Below are positions 59,980 through 64,000 of a stretch of 64,000 nt of DNA, piece after piece. This DNA comes from Nonomuraea cavernae. GTDB taxonomy: Bacteria > Actinomycetota > Actinomycetes > Streptosporangiales > Streptosporangiaceae. The stretch lies in contig NZ_BMNH01000020.1 of NCBI RefSeq assembly GCF_014646355.1, forward strand, positions 41,615-105,614, given 5' to 3'. The position numbers were made by a program, and so were the translations under genes. Under the pieces are notes generated by a model. The model saw only the letters and a list, made by a program, of their open reading frames with translations. It did no database searches and was not told where the DNA came from. Position 1 is the stretch's first letter, and each line of letters opens with the position of its first letter.

Positions 59980-61026
59980 CTATCCATGGACAACCTGCAC
60001 GGGATGCCGCACGACTGCGTCGAAGTTATAACCGAAAGCTTGCCGTGGCGTGATCAGAGGCTGCGTCGCGCCGGACTCGTCGGTGGCCCGCGCCATGAGC
60101 ACGTGCGGCCCGGGCCGCTGCGGGGCCCACCCGATGTGCCACGGCAACCAGGCGCCGACCAGGTGGTGGCCGTGGTGCTCGGCCTGCTGCCAGGTGAGCC
60201 CGCCGTCGAAGCTGACCTCGACCCGGACGATCCGCCCGTTGCCGGACCATGATCTGCCGTGCAGGATGTGCGGGCCGCCGATGGTGATCGTCGCATTCCA
60301 GGCGATTTCGAAAGCGCTCCGTACCGGCTGGGTCGTGACGTCCGGGTAAAAGACGGTGTTCCATGGCGTGGAGGCTTCTTCGGTGGTCACTTCCAGGTCG
60401 CCCAGCCATTTGATGGACGCGATTCCCACCCATCCCGGCACCACCAGGCGCGCCGGAAATCCATGGTCGGGTGGAAGCGGCACACCGTTCATCTCGTAGG
60501 CGAGGAGCACGTCGTCCACGGCCTTGGCGACGGGCAGCGGCCGGCGTACGTGCCCGTGGTTCTCGAACGGTGCGTCGAGCCCGCGCGGCACCACGTCCAC
60601 GGCGTCGGGCCGCAGCCCGGCGTGTTCGAGCAGGTGGCCGAGCGGCACCCCGCGCCATCGCGCCACCCCGATGCCGCCGAGGCCCCACTGGATGCCGGGG
60701 ATGGGATCGTGCTGCTGGACGTCGTAGAACCGCCGCCCGTTGCCGGCGCACTCGATCGCCGTGTCGACGGTCCGGGAGGGCATGGCCAGCAACTGCCGGT
60801 AGTCGTACGTGCGGGAGTGCCGCACCCCTGGCCCGTGCACTCGCAGCCGCCAGGTGGCGGCGTCGATGAGAGGGGTGGAAGTGTGGTTGCGGACGAAGAA
60901 CCGGTCGTTGGGGGTGTGGTAGCCCTCGCCGGCCATGGCCTCCCAGCGCATCTCCGCGTTGCCCTCGCGCAGGGTGAACAGGTGGTCCGGCAGGGGTTTG
61001 ACGATCGTCGCCAGAGCTTGCTTCAT
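59980..61026 (-). CDS. Sulfite oxidase-type molybdopterin oxidoreductase
   Basis: A 348-residue molybdenum enzyme of the sulfite oxidase family. The Mo-coordinating Cys is in AIECAGNGRRF (Cys 93); the Moco domain is followed by a C-terminal dimerisation domain (SFDGGLTWQQAEHHG, GPHVLMARATDESGATQP). There is no Tat signal or heme domain, so it is a cytosolic form; sulfite or another oxyanion/S-oxide is the likely substrate. ATG at 61026 follows AAGGAGGTGA; a GTG at 61035 falls inside that Shine-Dalgarno and is rejected. Confidence 0.9.
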   Translation of the reverse strand: MKQALATIVKPLPDHLFTLREGNAEMRWEAMAGEGYHTPNDRFFVRNHTSTPLIDAATWRLRVHGPGVRHSRTYDYRQLLAMPSRTVDTAIECAGNGRRFYDVQQHDPIPGIQWGLGGIGVARWRGVPLGHLLEHAGLRPDAVDVVPRGLDAPFENHGHVRRPLPVAKAVDDVLLAYEMNGVPLPPDHGFPARLVVPGWVGIASIKWLGDLEVTTEEASTPWNTVFYPDVTTQPVRSAFEIAWNATITIGGPHILHGRSWSGNGRIVRVEVSFDGGLTWQQAEHHGHHLVGAWLPWHIGWAPQRPGPHVLMARATDESGATQPLITPRQAFGYNFDAVVRHPVQVVHG

Positions 61027-61283
61027 TGACGTCACCTCCTTAATCCTTATTTCCTACTGGTAAACCATTTAATCGTTACCGTGTGTAGTCGAGCGCTCGC
61101 TCCCGAAGGGACATGCCCAGATTTGACCGGGTCGCACCTCCTCGGCTGTAGGCAGAACCGGGGTTGGGTCATCCCTTACGACGAGACCGTGGTTGCGCTC
61201 GGGACGCTCTGGACTTCCCAGGACCCAACGCCATACCCATCGGAGCCTCGTGCTTGTACGGGTGTCCCGCAAGCCGAGGTGCC
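61027..61283. other. Non-coding spacer upstream of the molybdoenzyme
   Basis: About 260 bases with no convincing gene. AT-rich stretch (61040-61075, with TTATTT and TTTAATC) likely holds the molybdoenzyme promoter. The rest has no clear coding signal. Confidence 0.5.
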
Positions 61284-61400
61284 CACACGGCCGGTCTTGC
61301 CTGGGGCCACGCGGCCGGTCTTGCCTGGGGCCACGCGGCCGGTCTTGCCTGGGGCCACGCGGCCGGGGTTGCCCCCCGGGCCCACACGGCCGGGTTGACC
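61284..61400. repeat. 24-bp minisatellite next to hairpin element copy A
   Basis: Three exact or near-exact 24-base units (CACGCGGCCGGTCTTGCCTGGGGC as two pieces CACGCGGCCGG and TCTTGCCTGGGGC) from 61284, 61308 and 61332, a fourth diverging unit from 61356, then degenerate sequence up to the inverted repeat at 61410. Not translated in any convincing frame. Confidence 0.8.
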
Positions 61401-61409
61401 TGGGTGGCC

Positions 61410-61539
61410 GCGGAGGCGGGTGGGCGTTCCGGCCGACCGCGATTGCCCGGGGTCTGGTGATGTTCGCCTTCGGCGTTGTTTCGGGCGCGGGGGTACTTGG
61501 CACGGTCTTAAGTCGGCCGGAACGCCCACCCGCCTCCGC
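61410..61539 (-). repeat. Structured repeat element, copy A (28-bp inverted arms, 74-base core)
   Basis: Perfect 28-bp inverted repeats at 61410-61437 and 61512-61539 around a 74-base core. A second 130-bp copy in the opposite orientation lies at 63780-63909 with the same arm and core lengths; the cores differ at only about five positions. One base pair in the arms differs between copies and both sides changed together, so pairing is kept. MITE- or BIME-like, or a structured RNA; no transposase is near. Confidence 0.8.
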
Positions 61540-61714
61540 TCCACTGCCCCCGCCGTGCTGCCTGCCCGCCGCAGAACGGGCCGGGGACCGTCGCCTTCCT
61601 TCCCGCTGATGCTGAAGCGCCCGCTTCCGGTCCTTTGGGCCTGCTCGCCGTAGCTGAAGCCTTCACTTGCCGGCACAGTGCGGGCCGGGCGCCGCAGCCG
61701 CGGCCGAGCGCCTG
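61540..61714 (-). repeat. Repeat-element left domain, copy A
   Basis: About 175 bases, read on the minus strand, homologous (roughly 75-80 percent by eye) to 63598-63779, which precedes copy B in the same relative orientation. Hence the repeated unit is larger than the hairpin module, about 310 bases. Confidence 0.65.
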
Positions 61715-61759
61715 ACCTGAGGAGCCCGGCGTTTTCCGGACACGCCGGGCTCCTCAGGT
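61715..61759. other. Perfect 17-bp stem-loop at the methyltransferase break point
   Basis: ACCTGAGGAGCCCGGCG (61715-61731) pairs perfectly with 61743-61759; loop TTTTCCGGACA. Terminator-like, lying exactly where methyltransferase similarity ends and the repeat element begins. Confidence 0.6.
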
Positions 61760-62006
61760 GGGGTGCCCGCGCGTGATCCAGCAGCGTGGCGCTGCCATCG
61801 ACGCCGACCACCTCGGCGCCGCGTGCCAGCAGCTCGGTCGCGTAGTGCCCGGCTCCGCAGCCGACGTCGAGGATCCTCGCGCCGGCGACGTCACCGGCGA
61901 GCTCCAGCATCGCGGGCCGATCGGTGTAGGCGTTGTACGGGCTGATGCCGGCGTGCTCAGCGAAGTAGTCACCGAGCGCATCGTGGTAAGCGGTCTTCGG
62001 AGGCAT
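61760..62006 (-). pseudogene. Truncated SAM-dependent methyltransferase (N-terminal fragment)
   Basis: The minus-strand frame starting MPPKTAYHDALGDYF gives about 83 residues of a class I methyltransferase, including motif I ILDVGCGAGHYATELL and the motif II acid GVDGSATLLDHARA, then stops matching at a stem-loop; the remaining two thirds of the fold are missing. The frame stays open into repeat DNA but that part is not methyltransferase. Flanked on both sides by pieces of the repeat element, so element insertion or rearrangement probably destroyed it. Confidence 0.75.
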
Positions 62007-62047
62007 CGGCACATCATGACGGCGGCGACCGCCCACCCGCGAACGCA

Positions 62048-62146
62048 TTACGGCTGCGGCGCCCGGCCCGCACTGTGGCCCCTCAGTCGGAAAGTCAGGG
62101 CTTCAGCGCGGGCCAGGCTCCGTAGTCGTGGCGGAGCGCCTGACAA
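62048..62146. repeat. Fragment of the repeat element (inverted pair of left ends)
   Basis: The plus-strand part CGGCTGCGGCGCCCGGCCC, from 62051, matches the left end of copy B (63622 on), and the minus-strand read from about 62142 (GTCAGGCGCTCCGCCAC) matches the same end again, so two left ends face each other with the hairpin module missing. Confidence 0.55.
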
Positions 62147-62570
62147 TGCCTCCTGGCGTTGCACGGAGAATGGCAGGCACCGGTGTGTCGCAGCTTTCTG
62201 AAGACTGGAGAAGCGTTGACACCGGTGGTCGTGTCCGCCCGAGTGCCGGATCGACGATCCCTCCGTGGTCGTGCGGAAGTGGGTCTGGCCTGTCAACGGC
62301 CTACATGCACTTTCGTAGATCTTGCCAGGCGGACACCCGATTCTGAGCGGGAGATCCGACTTGGCCGCTGAGATCACTTGCCTGTTCGAGGCGTGGCGAT
62401 GTCACCGGGCGAAGGTTGCCCTGACGCCGGTGACAAGGTTTTAAGGTGCCTGCGACAGCGGGTGGGAAGGCCGCGGACGCATGGCGGGGGCACGATGCCT
62501 CCGTTGCATCTGCCGAGCAGACCAGCGACCGCCCATCCATCACATCGGCTGACTAACCGGAGGAATGACG
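62147..62570. other. Intergenic region before the LLM oxidoreductase
   Basis: About 420 bases with no convincing gene; frames here are short and lack codon bias. Less GC-rich than the rest. Promoter of the downstream gene presumably lies at its end; I see no clear TANNNT box near the start, which has a Shine-Dalgarno. Confidence 0.5.
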
Positions 62571-63440
62571 ATGAAGTTCGCAGTCAGCTACAGCACGCCC
62601 TACTACGGTGTCGACCCTGACAAGATCGTGGCCTACGCTCAGCATGCCGAGGATTGCGGCTTCGAGTCGCTGTATCTGCCCGAGCACATCGCGCTGTATC
62701 CCGGTGCGATGGCCGGTCGCTTTGAGCTCCCGCCGTCGTTACCGTACTTCGACCCGCTCGATTGCCTGAGCTTCGTCGCCGCGGCTACCCGACGGATCCT
62801 GCTCGGGACAGGCGTGCTGCTACTGCCGTATCACCATCCGGTTGTTCTCGCCAAGCGTCTGGCGACCATTGACGTGCTGTCCAAGGGGCGGATGCGGTTA
62901 CTGACCGTGGGGCTCGGCACCCTGCCTGGTGAGGCCCGGGCAGTGGGGGTCGATTTCAGCACCCGGGGCCGTCGGGCCGACGAGGCGATCGACGTGATGC
63001 GGCTGCTCTGGGCCGGCGGCGAAGACGGCGTCAGCTTCGCCGGGGAGTTCTTCACCTTTGACGACCTGTGCCAATTCCCAAAGCCCCACGGGGTCACCCA
63101 CCTGCCGATCCACATCGGCGGATCGAGCCGGGCGGCCGCGCGCCGCGCCGGACGACGCGGCGACGGTTACTTCCCGGGTGGCGCGCTCGATCCGAACGAG
63201 CGCGCCACCCAGATGGACCTCGCTCGATCGACCGCCGTCGAAGCCGGTCGGAGCCCGGAAACTCTGGAGTACACGCGTTGGGGTTCGATCGACATGACTG
63301 TCGACCAGGTCGAGGACCTCGCAGCCCAAGGTGTGACCCGCATCGTCATAGGTGCCACTGCCGCCGAACCAGACCAACAGCGCGAGGAGCTGTCCGCGTT
63401 CGCCCAGCGGTTCGCCCTACTCGAACACCTCACCAGCTAG
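62571..63440 (+). CDS. LLM class F420-dependent oxidoreductase
   Basis: A 289-residue luciferase-like flavin/F420 enzyme of the TIGR03619 type. Hallmarks: AEDCGFESLYLPEHI near residue 28, VLLLPYHHPVVLAKRLATIDVLSKGRM (81-107, quoted in full length only by its ends VLLLPYHHP and LSKGRM), GVDFSTRGRRADEAIDVMRLLW and HIGGSSRAAARRAGRRGDGYFPG. Probably F420-dependent reductase or dehydrogenase; substrate unknown. The ATG at 62571 has GGAGGA six bases upstream; an ATG at 62565 abuts that site. Codons are less GC-biased than in neighbours and the gene is bracketed by repeat-element pieces, so it may be acquired. Confidence 0.92.
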   Translation: MKFAVSYSTPYYGVDPDKIVAYAQHAEDCGFESLYLPEHIALYPGAMAGRFELPPSLPYFDPLDCLSFVAAATRRILLGTGVLLLPYHHPVVLAKRLATIDVLSKGRMRLLTVGLGTLPGEARAVGVDFSTRGRRADEAIDVMRLLWAGGEDGVSFAGEFFTFDDLCQFPKPHGVTHLPIHIGGSSRAAARRAGRRGDGYFPGGALDPNERATQMDLARSTAVEAGRSPETLEYTRWGSIDMTVDQVEDLAAQGVTRIVIGATAAEPDQQREELSAFAQRFALLEHLTS

Positions 63441-63597
63441 TTCCTGTCTCCAGCCGGGCGAGGAATCCAATCGTGTTCAGTTGCTCGTGTTTCCTCAAGC
63501 CGTACGCGGCTGGCGGTAGCAGGTCACGGCACCCACCTCACCGATCCTTTGCACCCGAAGATGGATGCGCCTGTTGTCCTTTATGTGTACCGGGAGG
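63441..63597. other. Spacer between the LLM gene and the repeat element
   Basis: No gene, hairpin or motif recognised. Confidence 0.4.
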
Positions 63598-63779
63598 CCG
63601 TGTCGGGCGCTCCGCCACGGCTACGGCGCCCGGCCCGCGCTGTGTCGGAAAGTGCAGGCTTCAGCCTACGGCGGCCGGCCGCGACGTACGGGATCGGGCG
63701 CTTCAGCGTCGGCGAGGAGGAAGGCGACGAGGCCCGGCCCGCTCTGCGGCGGGGCGACAGGACGGTGGGGCGCCGTAGA
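63598..63779 (+). repeat. Repeat-element left domain, copy B
   Basis: Homologous to the minus-strand read of 61540-61714 (shared stretches include GCGCCCGGCCCG, GAAGGCGACG and TCTGCGGCGGG). Contains frames of 100-140 codons, but these are unrelated in the two copies and have no start signal, so I treat it as non-coding. Confidence 0.65.
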
Positions 63780-63909
63780 GCGGAGGTGGGTGGGCGTTCC
63801 GGCCGACTTAAGACCGTGCCAGATACCCCCGCGCCCGAAACAAGGCCGAAGGCGAACATCACCAGACCCCGGGCAATCGCGGTCGGCCGGAACGCCCACC
63901 CACCTCCGC
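63780..63909 (+). repeat. Structured repeat element, copy B (28-bp inverted arms, 74-base core)
   Basis: Arms 63780-63807 and 63882-63909 are perfect 28-bp inverted repeats; core 63808-63881 starts TTAAGACCGTGCC. Compared with copy A the seventh-eighth position of the left arm reads T instead of C and the matching right-arm base A instead of G, so both sides of the pair changed. This is the sort of covariation expected if the folded form matters. Confidence 0.8.
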
Positions 63910-64000
63910 GGCACCGTGGTAGCACCCACCTCCGCGGCACCGTGGTAGCACCCACCTCCGCGGCACCGTGGTAGCACCCACCTCCGCGGCACCGTGGTAG
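63899..64000. repeat. 26-bp minisatellite at the window end
   Basis: Unit CCCACCTCCGCGG-CACCGTGGTAGCA (26 bases), three complete copies and 24 bases of a fourth, all exact, running off the window. The first unit overlaps the right arm of element copy B, so the repeat appears to have grown out of the arm. Confidence 0.85.

Noticed and set aside
61176..62048. Continuous 290-codon minus-strand frame through the repeat tract
   Set aside because: Only the first 80 or so residues resemble a methyltransferase; the rest translates minisatellite and element DNA, with no codon bias or homology.
63549..63974. Plus-strand frames of 120-140 codons over copy B
   Set aside because: Their Arg/Pro-rich products come from the repeat itself and are not conserved in frame in copy A.
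61284..64000. CRISPR array
   Set aside because: The tandem units are contiguous with no unique spacers, and no cas genes occur.
1..64000. tRNA or rRNA genes
   Set aside because: I saw no cloverleaf-like or rRNA sequence while reading; a tRNAscan-SE or Infernal run would be decisive.

Overview
The window is very GC-rich DNA with third-position GC bias, frequent GTG starts, many 4-base ATGA/GTGA gene overlaps and many leaderless starts. Together with a conservon (cvnABCD), an XRE/DUF5753 regulator, an F420-type LLM oxidoreductase, a WS/DGAT acyltransferase and a WXG100-type module, this points to a filamentous actinomycete. Streptosporangiales (Nonomuraea-like) is my guess; the genus cannot be fixed from sequence alone.

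Layout. 0-6.5 kb: end of an MprB-like sensor kinase, a GT2-GtrA glycosyltransferase, a TetR regulator, an XRE regulator flanked by two small genes that share a CAATTG motif, a phosphotransferase and a GNAT enzyme. 6.6-13.6 kb: a tightly coupled minus-strand operon TetR > carboxyltransferase > biotin carboxylase > enoyl-CoA hydratase > AtuA-like protein, probably for branched or terpenoid acyl-CoA breakdown. 13.7-19.4 kb: a WXG100-like module with a large frameshifted effector-like gene carrying a caspase-like C-terminus, next to a Ser/Thr kinase. 19.5-31 kb: FAD-linked oxidase, aminotransferase, lone ctaD, a complete frdABCD operon and a secreted M6 protease. 31-40.8 kb: lipid kinase, SWIM and SNF2 proteins, Uma2-type nuclease, a 54-residue Cys/Trp peptide, a holin-like/LEA-like/YihY membrane-stress operon, a chagasin-like lipoprotein, DUF1838 and HIT proteins. 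40.8-46.8 kb: a LytS/LytTR pair followed by two DUF485-like/SSS carboxylate symporter pairs, the second preceded by a CRP-type operator. 46.8-55.7 kb: conservon cvnABCD and, directly upstream on the same strand, a diterpenoid operon (P450, class I synthase, class II cyclase) divergent from a GGPP synthase. 55.7-61 kb: aldo/keto reductase, secreted esterase, TetR, WS/DGAT, sulfite-oxidase-like molybdoenzyme. 61-64 kb: a repeat-rich accessory tract with a methyltransferase remnant and an LLM oxidoreductase.

The strongest unusual signals are: (1) two 130-bp copies of a structured repeat with perfect 28-bp inverted arms, a 74-base core and a paired (compensatory) base change between copies, each with a different minisatellite on the same flank; (2) a compact four-gene labdane-type diterpenoid locus abutting a conservon, with a 15-bp tandem repeat that multiplies the cyclase start codon; (3) the frameshifted WXG100-like protein with a clan-CD-like protease end; (4) a recurring TANNNT box 6-8 bases before start codons, which also supports the 54-residue peptide gene.
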